Origin: Monocercomonoides exilis
Taxonomy: Eukaryota > Preaxostyla > Oxymonadida > Polymastigidae
Reading direction: 5' to 3'
NCBI GenBank assembly: GCA_001643675.2
Contig: LSRY02000012.1
Location: forward strand, 436,501-500,500
DNA length: 64,000 bases
Below, piece by piece: positions 35,901 through 46,610 of the stretch; the stretch's first letter is position 1, and each line of letters begins with the position of its first letter. The translations under genes and the position numbers were made by a program. Below the pieces are notes generated by a model. It was not told where the DNA came from. It saw nothing but the letters and a program-made list of their open reading frames with translations, and ran no database searches.

Positions 35901-38008
35901 ATTGAGAAGTCTTCTTCGGCAGACGAGTCAAAAGGGAAGTTTATGTCGCTGTGTGACGAGCGCGCCACGGGACGAGTAACTGCCGAGCTCTCTGATCTTT
36001 GCATTTCTGCTTGTTCACCATCCTTTTCAGCCTCCAATTGCAGCCTGTGAGTGCTTGCCCTCTGGCAAGCAGCAGTCAGCTTCGCGTGCTTCTCCAGGCG
36101 GAATGCCTCGCTTTTGTGCGGATTGGAAGCAGTTGCGTCAGACGTGGCCCCGACGAATGTGACAGGGATGGTGCGCTCCTTCAGCCTCCGCTTGTGCCGC
36201 GGGAGTGATGGCGCTGTGAACCAGGAAGAATCAATGGCATTGTAGCGGGTCATGTACTGCGTGCTCCCTCTCCCTGTCAGGCTGTCGCTGTCCTGCTCCT
36301 CTTCTTCCTCGTCCTCGTATGTGCTGTCTGTGTCTGCAGAGCGCTCAGCAGGCGATTCGTCATAGTCTGACAAGTCGGTGGAAGACGAGGTGATGTCAAA
36401 CAGCGAGTCAATGGAAGAAGATGTTTCTGTTGAGGACAGCTCATTCTCATCCTTGCTGTTTGCTTGGTCTTCGTGGTTGTTAACTCCAGCTGAGTCTCCT
36501 TCTTCCTTTTTGCGGATCTTCTTCTGCATTTCGATCTTTTTGGCGGCTTCTCGCTTTTTGCGCCGCTCCAACTTCTGCTTTCTTCTCGTCCGTTTGTCTT
36601 CCCTCAATTTCTGGATGTCAGTTTTCTCCTTCTTCGTGAGATGCTTCCACGCCTCTTTCCTTCTCCGCCTCTTTTCTTTTTTTTCTTTGATCTTCATTTC
36701 CTTCTTTCTCTTGTTTTCTCTCTCTTTTGCCTTGCGCATCAATTCCTGCTCCTCCTGCTTGCGCATCAATGCGCTCTTCTTCTTGTCCTTCTTCTGCGCC
36801 GTCGACTTCGCCTCCCACCAGCGGTAGATGAGTGCTGTGTAGTACGCCATCTTCACCATTGCCTGCGCAACAAAACCGACAACCACGCCAAACGCAATAA
36901 ACACCAGCCACTCGTGGAACTGCGCTGGCGGAGGCGTGTCTTGGTGCGGCTTCGAGAATGGCGAGTACTCCAGGTACTGCAGGAGGCGCCAGAAAAGCGA
37001 GGCGAACCCGGACGCAAAGAACAGTCGCGCATAATTCTGCGTCAGAAACACGTCGCTCATTAGCTCGATGGAAAACAGCACCCCGCCAATGGGCGACCCG
37101 GTGACTACTGCCAATCCCATCGCCACTGCAAACGAATACATATTCCGCCGCAATGACTCGGTTTCTTTGAAATTTCGGAAAAAAGGAATAAAGGTCATGT
37201 ACAAATGTGTTGCGATAACGGTGTTGCATAATAAAGGACCTCCACGTTCACAGAATAATCCAGATGAAACAATAAACAGAGATGTGAGTAGCTTCCCTAA
37301 CATTGTACGAAATGTCATAAATTGAGGGAAATGGATCCCACTTAAAATGGCTCGTATATCTGGAATTCCAGAGCCCGCCCCAGCATCAGGTGAAATATTT
37401 AGACAAAGACACGTTCCAATTAATGAAAAGACAACTGTCCAAATTATATGAACAACGATTTTTAAATGAATTTGTGGAATTCTCTCAAGTAACTCGTGAC
37501 GGGCCATTGGAAGTAAGTATTGTGCAAGTCCATCTTGTAAAAAGGAAAGAGCAATTCCGGTGATAGCAACAAGAAGAATGAAGCATGCATTTTGAAATAA
37601 CGGATGTCGAATAAAAAAAGCATAAAATTTTGAGAATCTTGACTCACGCACGTGATCGGTTTCTAATTCTGTTGGTTTTTTCTCGACTTCAGATGGTTCT
37701 TTTGATAGCTTATAATTTGTTTTTTGTTCTTTTGCAAGCTTATTTGCTCGCTTCATAGCCATTTCTTGGAATTTTTTGAGTTTTGCATCATGCATGTTTT
37801 GCTGTTTTCTGACATATTTTTGCGTTAAAGAATATTCTGCATAATCTTCTGGAATAAATGAAGAAAGGATGGGGATATCTGAACACTGAAAAAGAATTTC
37901 ATTGAAATATTTTAAAATTAATTATAATAAATTATAGTGAAAATAACAAGCCATCGACCCAACCACGAGATTTCCTTGCTGATGTGCAAAACGAGCATCT
38001 ATACTCAT
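29975..38008 (-). CDS. giant CLC-type chloride channel/transporter with split CBS pair
   Basis: The main exon runs 37879-29975. Its frame stays open upstream of the Met at 37795 to an acceptor at 37880, and a tentative first exon 38008-37964 gives ~2649 residues; the 5' end is unsure. CLC proteins are dimeric membrane chloride channels or Cl-/H+ exchangers. Hydrophobic helices lie at about 37.6-36.8 kb and 35.2-34.7 kb. The selectivity motif GSGIP is intact (about 37375). The second motif reads ERGGP where the family has G(K/R)EGP, so the gating glutamate position is Gly (about 37235-37250). The third (GxFxP) reads VPSGAVMSS. A charged/Ser-rich insert of ~500 residues splits the membrane domain (36.8-35.2 kb). 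CBS1 lies at about 34.6-34.4 kb and CBS2 at about 30.24-30.06 kb, separated by ~1385 residues of Ser/Gln/Thr low complexity, acidic runs and coiled-coil-like Lys/Glu. Channel identity is strong. Ion coupling is inference. Confidence 0.9.
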
Positions 38009-38525
38009 AAATATATTTATATTGGGTAACATGAATACTTCTCGATGCCAGTTCAAATTTCGTTTTCTTTAAGGTTATATTTATATATATAGTGCGTATG
38101 TTTGCGTGTATATTTTATTTGCTTTTGTTATGCTTTGCCTTTAAAAATTAATATCATTTTCTTTCATTCTTCTTGTGGCAAAAAATAAGAAAGATTTTTC
38201 TTTTTTGTTTTCCATCAGCCTTGTGCATCATTCAACTTTCTCAATTTTTAAAATGTATTTTGAATTAGAATAAAACAGTGGTTTTGTCACTTGAAGTTGA
38301 TTTTCTTCGAAATGAGTCAAAAAGCACTCATAAATTTCTTATTATTTTGTATATTCTGTGCATCATTCATTATTGTTTTGAATGAACATTGATCTGAAGT
38401 CGTCAAATGCAAAAGCATTCTGTCTTGAATTATTTTCGAATAATGAACAAAATATCTCCGAAATGAAAATATTATAAGATATCGATCGGTTATTTTTCTC
38501 TAAAATACATTTTAACCGTCATTCG
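38009..38525. other. divergent promoter region (CLC / metallophosphoesterase)
   Basis: About 0.5 kb between two start codons facing away from each other, so it probably carries both promoters. It is AT-rich with a TATATATA stretch near 38081-38092. No conserved box can be defined from one sequence. Confidence 0.5.
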
Positions 38526-40178
38526 ATGGAGTCTTCAGTAAGATTCATTAATGTAGTTGGATTTGGGATTTTGTTTTTACTAATTTATGGAGTTCTACTA
38601 TTTTATCCAACTTTTCGAGTATTGTTTTGGCTTATTTCTCCGTTTTCTGAAGGTCATTTTAACTGTATTCCACTAGCTATCGCACTTGGAGTAGTCATGC
38701 CACTTATAGCATTGTGCTTTATGGCTTTGAACAATTTTAGCAAAATTACTCATCTTAGCATTTTACAACACATTAGCATTGATTATATGATTTCGTGCGC
38801 AATACTTCTTCCATTATGCTTAATATTTGAAATAATTTATGGAACATATCCACCATCTCGACCATATTCATACATATTTTCTGCTGTTACACTTGGAGTT
38901 ATCATTCTTTATATTTTGTTTGGTACACTTCTTGGGATGTTCGTAACTGTGAAAGATATTCCTGTTCATTCAAACGGAGCACAACTAAAGCTTGTTCATA
39001 TATCTGATGTTCATATTGGATCTCGTAGCTCTTCATTTCTTCGAATGATTGTAAACAAAGTGACAAATCTTAAACCGGATGTTGTGGTGATTACCGGTGA
39101 TTTATTTGATTCTCGATCTGTTGTACAATTAGTAAGCTCAGACGCTAAAAATTCATCTCATCTTAAAAATACTTCCCATCCGCATGAATCTCCATTAGAC
39201 GTTCTACAGCCTCTTGAAGATCTAAAAGCAAAATATGGTGTTTATTTTGTAATGGTATTCAATTTTTGTATTGTTTTGTTTTGTTTAAAATGTTTTTAAT
39301 TACATTGCTTTCTCTTCATGTTATAATATCAAAAGGGTAATCATGACATGATGAGTGGAGAAGATTCTGTTAAGGCTGTTTTGAGCTATTTTCCTCACAT
39401 CACCATTCTGGAATGTGATTATGTTGATATAACAATTTCATCCCAAAAAAGTGATAATAATAAAGTTAGGATAATAGGAATAAAAGACGGTAGCCAGAAC
39501 TTCTTTGTGCAATCAGCGGAGGAGCTTCGCGATAAGCTCAACAGCAAGAAGACATCATCATCTCCTTCTTCAAATCACAAGGATATTCACATGAGCTCTT
39601 CTTCAAGCCCACAAGTGGCTTCCAGTCTTTTAGCTCCTGATACGTCTTCATCAACATCTGATTCTGTCTGTGAATCATCATCATCTTCTTCTTCTTCACA
39701 TCCCTCTGAATATCAATCCTCATCCCCCTCAGCATCCACCCATCCATTCACTGTTCTGCTGCATCACCGTCCGCACAGCCGCGCGTGGAAGAATGTGATG
39801 AAAATGCTCGATGCTGATCTCTTCCTCGCTGGGCACACCCACAAAGGCCAGCTCGTCCCCATTTTCCCCTTGGTGAATCTTGCTTTTTCTCCTTCGTATG
39901 GACTTGCTCCTTTTTCTTCGCCTTTTGCGCCTCGTGAAGAGTCTCATCCTACGTCTCCAACACCAACCACGAAGCTTCTTTCTTCTTCTGAGCCGACCTC
40001 TTCTTCTTCTTCTTCTTCTTCCATTTCAGCAGCTTCTAACTCTTCAGACACAGTGCATAATTCAAAAAAACAGGGGCATTCTCGTTTTATGTACATAAAT
40101 CCGGGAACAGGGACGTGGGGTACGCTGATGAGAACAACGTCGTTTGGGGAAATAACTCAGTTTTCTGTGTCTTCTTGA
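38526..40178 (+). CDS. membrane-anchored calcineurin-like metallophosphoesterase
   Basis: Two exons, 38526-39254 and 39336-40178, phase-0 intron of 81 bp; 523 residues. Four or five hydrophobic helices cover residues ~8-145 (GFGILFLLIYGVLLFYP, TLGVIILYILFGTLLGMF). The catalytic domain then has the di-metal site in order: DVH in VHISDVHIGSR, GD in VVITGDLFDSR, the GNHD motif created exactly at the splice junction, HH in VLLHHRPHSRAW, and GHTHKGQ. This resembles the YkuE/TMPPE class, anchored with the enzyme domain beyond the last helix. A Ser-rich insert of ~75 residues lies between GNHD and the LLHH motif, and a second lies near 39.9-40.06 kb. Substrate unknown (phosphoester; lipid headgroup or nucleotide are options). 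Confidence 0.9.
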
Positions 40179-40919
40179 AAGAAATTTCTGTTATCTGTTT
40201 GTTTCAAACTATTTTTTTTAATCTCATTTTATAAATGATTATGATTGTTTATGCGTTGAATGTGAATTTTAACTTCGACTACGTTCATAGATTTAATAAA
40301 AGCAACTTCATTTTATTTTTTTTTAATAATGTGAATTTCATTATAAGTATGATGGCGAGTGATTAAAATGCAACAATTTCATGAACTTCTTTTTTTTAAA
40401 GGTAATTTTTTGGATAATTTTCTTTAATCATCATGATTATTGCATATATATATATTTTTTTTTTTTGCATTTGCGTTGTATTTGTTATTTCTTTCTTCAA
40501 ATTAACATTACACAAATATATCAAGCATTATATATTCTTTTATCTGTTGGATGTTCATTTGGATTCGTTTGCTGGGCTCGAAACTTTATTGTGAACGCTG
40601 GATTGATGGATGCAAAAATACATGTTTCAATGTTTCGTTCTTACAACCTGTCCGTAATTAAAGCTAAAGTGTTCAAAAGTGATGTTGAACAAACATTCAA
40701 TTGTATTATTTTCAAAAATCATTAATTACAGATAATTATTCTCATAAACATTCAAAATATGCAATATTCCAAAAAGAAGAAGAAGAAGAAAGAAAGAAAA
40801 AAGAAAAGAAAGAAAGAAAAAAGAAAAGAAAGAAAGGAAAGGGAAAAAAAAAAAACAATCACATTCAATGGAACACAGTTTTGTTTGTGAATAATCTCGT
40901 GGCAAAAATTTTATGAGAA
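40179..40919. other. spacer with purine-rich microsatellite
   Basis: AT-rich, ending in a GA-rich simple repeat (AAG/AGAA units, about 40772-40845) just upstream of the next gene. A 114-codon ORF at 40381 starts within homopolymer sequence and is not convincing. Confidence 0.5.
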
Positions 40920-43900
40920 ATGCCCATATTTTATAAATATCACAGAATTGAAAAAATATTCTCTAGAGGAGCAATGCTGACTATTTTGATTTATTGCCTG
41001 TTATGTCGTCATGCAATGGAACTTGATAATCCAAGTTATCAATTGCCAAAAAACATTAACGAATGCAATGAAGAAGACAATCAATTTATTGTTTCTGACA
41101 AAGAATTAAAATCTCTATTGCATCCAAGTGCAGATCCAAGTGAACAAATGAATGCAACGAAGAAAGGAAAAGAATGTATCGAAAGTGCTGCAATGACTGA
41201 AACGTTGAAGTCCGCAATTGAAAAATCATCAGATTATTCAGAAAAAAATGATCATGACTCGGAAATAATAACCAAATTCCGCGAAGATGTTCTGCATAAA
41301 GATGATCCAATAAGTGGCAGTACTCAAATGAATGATGATTTGTTGAATGAGGATGAAAAAGAGGAAATTTTCATTAATGGAAAAAATGGAAATGATAATG
41401 CAGAATGCGGAAAATCAGAATCGAAACCATGCAAAACAATAAAAAGAGCGGTCGAGAAATGCATTCAAAAAAAATCAATAATTTTATGTACGACTGAGGA
41501 AAGCAACAATTATGATTCTGAGCCTATCACAATTGAAGATCGGGGAATTGAAATCAAAAACCGTGACGACTTCTTCATTACAATTATCACTGCTTTAGAT
41601 GAATCAAAGGTTCAACAGGGTGATGCTCTACTAAATATTAAGCAGAACGGAAGTCTTTCTCTGGAAAAAGCATTTGTTCATGTGAATTCTTCACGAGACA
41701 GTGGCTGTAATCAGGGTTTGGTTATTGTTGAAGGAAATAACGCAACATTTGAAGCTAGTAAAACACATATATTAATCACTGATTCCGAAAAAATGCTGAA
41801 TTGTGTTTTATTTGAATGCAAATTAGGTTCATTACATTTTTTTGAAGCAGAAATTTCGCGCTTTCGATCTTCTTTCGCCTTAATACATGCAGAAGTATCA
41901 GATACAGTTATTTTCTATTCTTCAACGTTGAATGGACTCACAACAACAAGTACAACACAATCAGTTATAACAATTATGAGTGGATGCAAGCTCCTGGCTT
42001 TGTTAAAGTCAAATTTTTCGGATTGTAGCTCAACAGAGCATAAACTTGGAGGAGTATTATATTGGGAAATCGGAAACGGAAATGACTATCATGAAATAGA
42101 AAATTCAAACTTTTGTAAATGCTCTTGTAAGAACAAGGAAGCTAACGAGCATCAAAATGAAGAATCAAAAGGTGGAGCAATGTATATTCGTGGAAATGAT
42201 GGAGTTGTAAATGCATTGAAATTTTCTTTGAAAAGTGTTACATTCTCCGATTGTTCAGCTGACAAAGGAGAACATATGTTTATGTCTTTGGCATCTGGGC
42301 GAGAACAAATACAGGAAGACAAATTTTCATTTGATATGGAAGAGATTTACGGGAAGCCAAATTTCATTTTATTGGAAGAAAGGAAAGATGGGATTGGCAA
42401 CATTATTGACCTTTTGAACGATGAGACAAAAAGGCTTCCGTATTCTTCACGAAAGATCTATGTTGGGGGAGAGGCATCCAGCCAGGAAAAGACTTGCGGA
42501 AGAAAAGAAGAACCTTGCGATTTGTTGAAAACAGGCAAAAATCATTTGGTCAAAGATGGCAACGCTGTGATGTTTGTAACAGGAAGAGTTACTGTTGATG
42601 AACCATTTGTATTTGATAAAGGTGTTATATTGTCATCTGCCATAAATGACTACTCAATATTATCCCATGAAAATGAACAAAAACGTGGAATTTTACGTGT
42701 TGGAGCGAAGGTTGAAGCTAAAGAATCAAAAGCTGTTTTTGAGATTAAAAATTATGATTCAAAAATTGAGCATATCGATGTTGAATATCCTGATGCCATT
42801 GAAGGAGATGTATTAGATATAATTTATGATGAATGTATGTTAAAAATAACTGATGTGGTATTCAGACCTTGGAAGACTGAGTTGAAAGGAGAAAATGTTC
42901 TTGGTGGAGAAGGAAAGTCTTTGCCATATAAGCTCATTGTTTTTGAACAGTCAATAATCAATGTTACCAGGTTGGTTATCCATGGAAGAAATCGCAATGA
43001 TAAGGGGAAAAGTCGTCAAAACAACTATCAAATGGAAAATTTTATAAAACTAAGTGAAATGGAAGAAATCAAACCAAATTCCGGAATCGTTGAAGAAGTC
43101 GGAGAAAATGACAATCCATTGTGTTCTTGGGATTCTGGACTTATATTCATAAATCAGGGTTATTATTCACAAATAAACGACAGTTCATTTATCAATATCA
43201 ACGAGGGCGCTATTTTTGTGAATTCATCTAATTTGAATATGAACAATTGCAGCTTTGAAAATAATCATCCGATTAACGGGGATTGGAAGAAATTTCCTTC
43301 TCTGCATCACAACATCCGTGTAAAGGGGAAGAATACTGATATGTTCATTAATATTAATTCATTGAAAAAAGGAAGTGATGGGACAGAAGGAAAGCCATTG
43401 GGAATGATTTCTTCTGTTAATGTTAACGGATCTGCTATATATAACACAAGCTCACTTTTTTTCATTCCTGTTTTATTGAATGTATCTCTGGAAAAAGAAT
43501 TTCAGAGGAATGCAAATGGAATGGTTTATCAAACAAATGGCGAATATGTCATTGCAGTTGTGAGCGGAGAATATTTATTTCCCTGCGGTTTGACGTTTGA
43601 AGCATCAAAGAAAAGAAAGGACCAAGAACTGAAATGGATTGATTGCCCTATTTCCGAATATGTTAACGAAACAAAAATGAATGTTAAGATCCCGAAATCA
43701 GTTCTTGATGTTGATGATTATACATCGGTTGTTTGCCGCTTATCTTATCCAAATGGTGTGATCAACGAAGAAAAGAGCAAATCACAGGAATTTGTTTTCG
43801 TGAAGCCAAAGAAAGAAGAAACTGCAAATGACGAACCTAAAGACAAGAAATCTCAAATTATTATAATCGCTGTCGTCGTGAGCATTTTTGTTGTTGTGGT

Positions 43901-43988
43901 GGCAGTGGTCACAGCTATTGTCGCAGTTTACATAATGAAAATAAAGAAGCGTAATCGGTACAAGGCAATTAACGATATAACTAAATAA
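40920..43988 (+). CDS. type I membrane protein with beta-helix repeats
   Basis: 1022 residues from the first ATG. The Met at 40974 (MLTILIYCLLCRHAM) gives a better signal peptide, so the real start may be there. The ectodomain holds two module headers like those of the giant protein at 14.2 kb: INGKNGNDNAECGKSESKPC (about residues 150-170) and VGGEAS...CGRKEEPC (about 515-535). Between and after them are short beta-strand/Asn-turn repeats of beta-helix type (FSDCSS, GGAMYIRGN, NNCSFENN). An Ig/TIG-like segment with paired Cys lies near residues 880-965. A strong transmembrane helix (IIIIAVVVSIFVVVVAVV) is at ~980-1005, followed by a short basic cytoplasmic tail KIKKRNRYK. Likely a surface protein at the plasma membrane. 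Compared with the giant paralogue it has far more Lys/Glu and fewer Ser. Confidence 0.88.
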   Translation: MPIFYKYHRIEKIFSRGAMLTILIYCLLCRHAMELDNPSYQLPKNINECNEEDNQFIVSDKELKSLLHPSADPSEQMNATKKGKECIESAAMTETLKSAIEKSSDYSEKNDHDSEIITKFREDVLHKDDPISGSTQMNDDLLNEDEKEEIFINGKNGNDNAECGKSESKPCKTIKRAVEKCIQKKSIILCTTEESNNYDSEPITIEDRGIEIKNRDDFFITIITALDESKVQQGDALLNIKQNGSLSLEKAFVHVNSSRDSGCNQGLVIVEGNNATFEASKTHILITDSEKMLNCVLFECKLGSLHFFEAEISRFRSSFALIHAEVSDTVIFYSSTLNGLTTTSTTQSVITIMSGCKLLALLKSNFSDCSSTEHKLGGVLYWEIGNGNDYHEIENSNFCKCSCKNKEANEHQNEESKGGAMYIRGNDGVVNALKFSLKSVTFSDCSADKGEHMFMSLASGREQIQEDKFSFDMEEIYGKPNFILLEERKDGIGNIIDLLNDETKRLPYSSRKIYVGGEASSQEKTCGRKEEPCDLLKTGKNHLVKDGNAVMFVTGRVTVDEPFVFDKGVILSSAINDYSILSHENEQKRGILRVGAKVEAKESKAVFEIKNYDSKIEHIDVEYPDAIEGDVLDIIYDECMLKITDVVFRPWKTELKGENVLGGEGKSLPYKLIVFEQSIINVTRLVIHGRNRNDKGKSRQNNYQMENFIKLSEMEEIKPNSGIVEEVGENDNPLCSWDSGLIFINQGYYSQINDSSFININEGAIFVNSSNLNMNNCSFENNHPINGDWKKFPSLHHNIRVKGKNTDMFININSLKKGSDGTEGKPLGMISSVNVNGSAIYNTSSLFFIPVLLNVSLEKEFQRNANGMVYQTNGEYVIAVVSGEYLFPCGLTFEASKKRKDQELKWIDCPISEYVNETKMNVKIPKSVLDVDDYTSVVCRLSYPNGVINEEKSKSQEFVFVKPKKEETANDEPKDKKSQIIIIAVVVSIFVVVVAVVTAIVAVYIMKIKKRNRYKAINDITK

Positions 43989-44730
43989 AAAAGGAAGTGA
44001 GAAAGAAATTGAAAATGAAATATACATAATTTTTTATAAATATCGGGATTGCATTTCTTTTTGTTAAGTTTATAAATTTTGTATGATTTTTATTACTTAA
44101 AAAATTAGTTTTTCTTTTTTCTTTTTCTTTTTTTTTTTTTTTTCTTTGATGGTTGTGACTTTGATAGTTATGATTCTGATAGTTATGAATCATATTTATG
44201 TTTTTAACATTATATTTTGAGATTAAGTATAAATTGCTTTTGGTATTTCCTATTTTTTACAGATCAATCCGTTCAAACGTGGATATTCGTTGAAGATTTG
44301 TTTTAAACATTAAACTGTTTTCAGCGAAAATTTTTGTTGCAAACGGATTCTTTTGGTGTTTCCACTTTTTTTCTCATTTTGCACGTGAATAATTAAAAAT
44401 GAATTAGAATTGTTTAATTTATTTATTTGTTTTAAATTTTTTCTTTTCTTTTCTTTTCTTTTCTTTTCTTTTATTTTATTTTATTTTATTTTTTCTGAAT
44501 GTTCATCCATCGATTATTACAAGCATGATTTGCCTCTTTTTATAAAGTCAAATACTGATTTTCATAAAGATCTTGATATCAATTTTCCTTTGAATGAACT
44601 TTATTGACAATTTTAAACTCAAACCAGACGCAAATATTCCATTTAACTCAAATAAACAGTTAAAAAAGCCTTCTCAATCTGTGAAAAACTATCCAATGAA
44701 TTAATAAGCAAACAAAAAAAACGTTAAACT
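43989..44730. other. AT-rich spacer with TTTTC microsatellite
   Basis: Between convergent 3' ends. Contains a T-rich tract at 44106-44145 and a (TTTTC)n/(TTTTA)n array at about 44435-44492. No gene. Confidence 0.55.
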
Positions 44731-46133
44731 TTAAATTATAATAAAATAAAGCGAGGGGCATGTGGATAAAAAGAGAGAATATTTCTGTTTCATCAAAGTT
44801 CCAATGAAGCTGATTACGACATCTTCATATCCTTCTTCCTCCAGCCTTGAAGATAACTCTCTTTTAACTTTGTTGCCTTCTTCCCCATCGCTTGCTTTGC
44901 CTATCTTTAAGTTTAATCTTGTTGAAACAGTAGAAAAGATGCTCAAACAATATTCTACGATTTCATCAGCAAGCGTTGATTGAACAAGTTCTTCGAGACA
45001 TGCATCAAAAACTCGACCTTTCAGCAAAGAACTTTCATTTATTGTCATTGAATACTTCATTCTTTCAAAGAGCAAAATGCATTTTTTCGAAAATTCATCA
45101 TAATTCTCTTTTGCAAGTTTGAAAATCCTAATAATAGATGAAATTAACCTGTCGTATTCATCCCCTTGCAATGCTCTGAGATAAAAAACCGAATACTGTG
45201 CATTAAACCATCTCGCTAAAATCCACAGACTATTCATCATTTTCAAGTCTCTATCTTTTCTCTTCCAATTCACACTTCTTTCCAGCTTTTCCAGTTCTTT
45301 TGTTTCCTCTCTCACAAAATGCAATTCACTTATAATAAGAGGCTTCAATTCCTGGCTTCGAGTAAATCGACCAATTAAAAAAGACCAAGCCGACTGATAT
45401 GCCAAATGTGTCAAATTGTTATGCTGCTGGTGATATTTGATAATTTCCACAATACTTTCCAAATATAATTCTTTTTGTATTTTCTGTTGAGAACCAATAA
45501 ATTTCATTGACCATCAAATTAAAAAATATTAAAAACTGGCAAACATGATAAATGTTGATGTTACTTATGGCAAGCAAAGCCATTTCAACTTTTAAGTGTG
45601 TTTCCTCAATTTCCTGCTTGGATAATGCCGCCTTTAGAAGACAAGACACACAAATGGAAAGTAATTCTTTTGGAAAAGTGGTATCACTTCTGCTCAATGA
45701 AAGATAGCATTCACAAAGATCAATTAATAACTCTTCACTCTTCCCTTCTTTTTTCTTATCTTCTTCAATTATCATCTTCTCAAATCTTTCACTCAATGAA
45801 GATTCACTAAAACCAAAAATAGTCATATCCTTCAGTACTTTGCAATATCCAACTTTCTTCAATAGCAAAAGTGCATTATCCATTGGCATTTTCATTTCTT
45901 CGATCATTTTGTCAATTTCATTGAGTTTTTCTTTTGTGCAAATAGACTGTAGCGCAGCTTTATCAGTGGTGTCAATAAAGTCACTTATTTCTTTTATTCG
46001 TAAAACCTGATCGTATGCTGAGTAGTTTTTTAATCTGGAAAGTGAATCTGCAAAGAAAAAAAAAAGAAAGAAAATGACATCCGAAAACAGAAAATGAATA
46101 TCAACCTAATAAGTTTGTTTCACAATTTAACAT
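44731..46133 (-). CDS. oxymonad expanded-family helical-repeat protein (unknown function)
   Basis: Three exons, 46133-46106, 46047-45545, 45483-44731; introns 58 and 61 bp; 427 residues. Sequence blocks such as DNALLLLKKVGYCKVLKD, LLIDLCECYLSLS, KVEMALLAISNI, ELYLESIVEIIKYHQQHNNL, LAYQSAWSFLI and LEEEGYEDVVISF are ones I recall from a very large family of uncharacterised proteins in Monocercomonoides. The protein is wholly alpha-helical with hydrophobic repeats, resembling HEAT/ARM-like solenoids. No catalytic motif, signal peptide or membrane segment is seen. The N-terminal exon is tiny (nine codons). Function unknown. The family recall is from memory, not a search. Confidence 0.85.
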
Positions 46134-46610
46134 CTGTGATTCACGAAGATTCAGAAATAAAATGAAAAGAAAAATTAAAAGAGTGAAATATTTATAACAA
46201 AATCATAACATCTAACAAATAATTCAATCAGCATAATTGAAGATATCAAACTTCTTTTGATTCGCTTGTAATTGATTGAAGTTTACCAAGTTGTTTTAAA
46301 AACTTTATTATATACGCCCAACATTTTTTAAATTTGAAATTTTTTCAAGGAAGAATATGAAAAACCAACAACCGAAGAAATGAAACATTTCAGAAATAAA
46401 GACAAACCAGAATACATTTGTCAGCTTCGAAAAGCATCACGATTAAATCTTCTTCATTATGGATGTTTCATTATCGTTTGATTTTTCCAAAATTTTCATC
46501 CGGATGTGATTTTTCTAAATTTTTCGTAATATACGAAAACTCGAAAAACTTTTTCCTGTATTTCCAACAAATAAGGTTTAGATCAAAAGTTTTTTGTTTT
46601 ATTTTTAAAA
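46134..46610. other. divergent intergenic region
   Basis: Between the start of the helical-repeat gene and the putative first exon of PgsA. AT-rich. A 71-codon ORF at 46418 overlaps the putative PgsA first exon and lacks coding character. Confidence 0.45.

Noticed and set aside
36618-37229. 203-codon ORF in a second minus-strand frame within the CLC gene
   Set aside because: Overlaps CLC membrane helices, which are clearly conserved in the main frame. Composition is unlike a protein.
40381-40725. 114-codon ORF upstream of the type I membrane protein
   Set aside because: Begins in homopolymer sequence, Phe/Ile-rich by base composition, and no splice-compatible partner was found.
44431-44492. 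TTTTC/TTTTA array considered as a CRISPR-like or regulatory array
   Set aside because: Simple microsatellite slippage. No spacers or unit structure beyond five bases.
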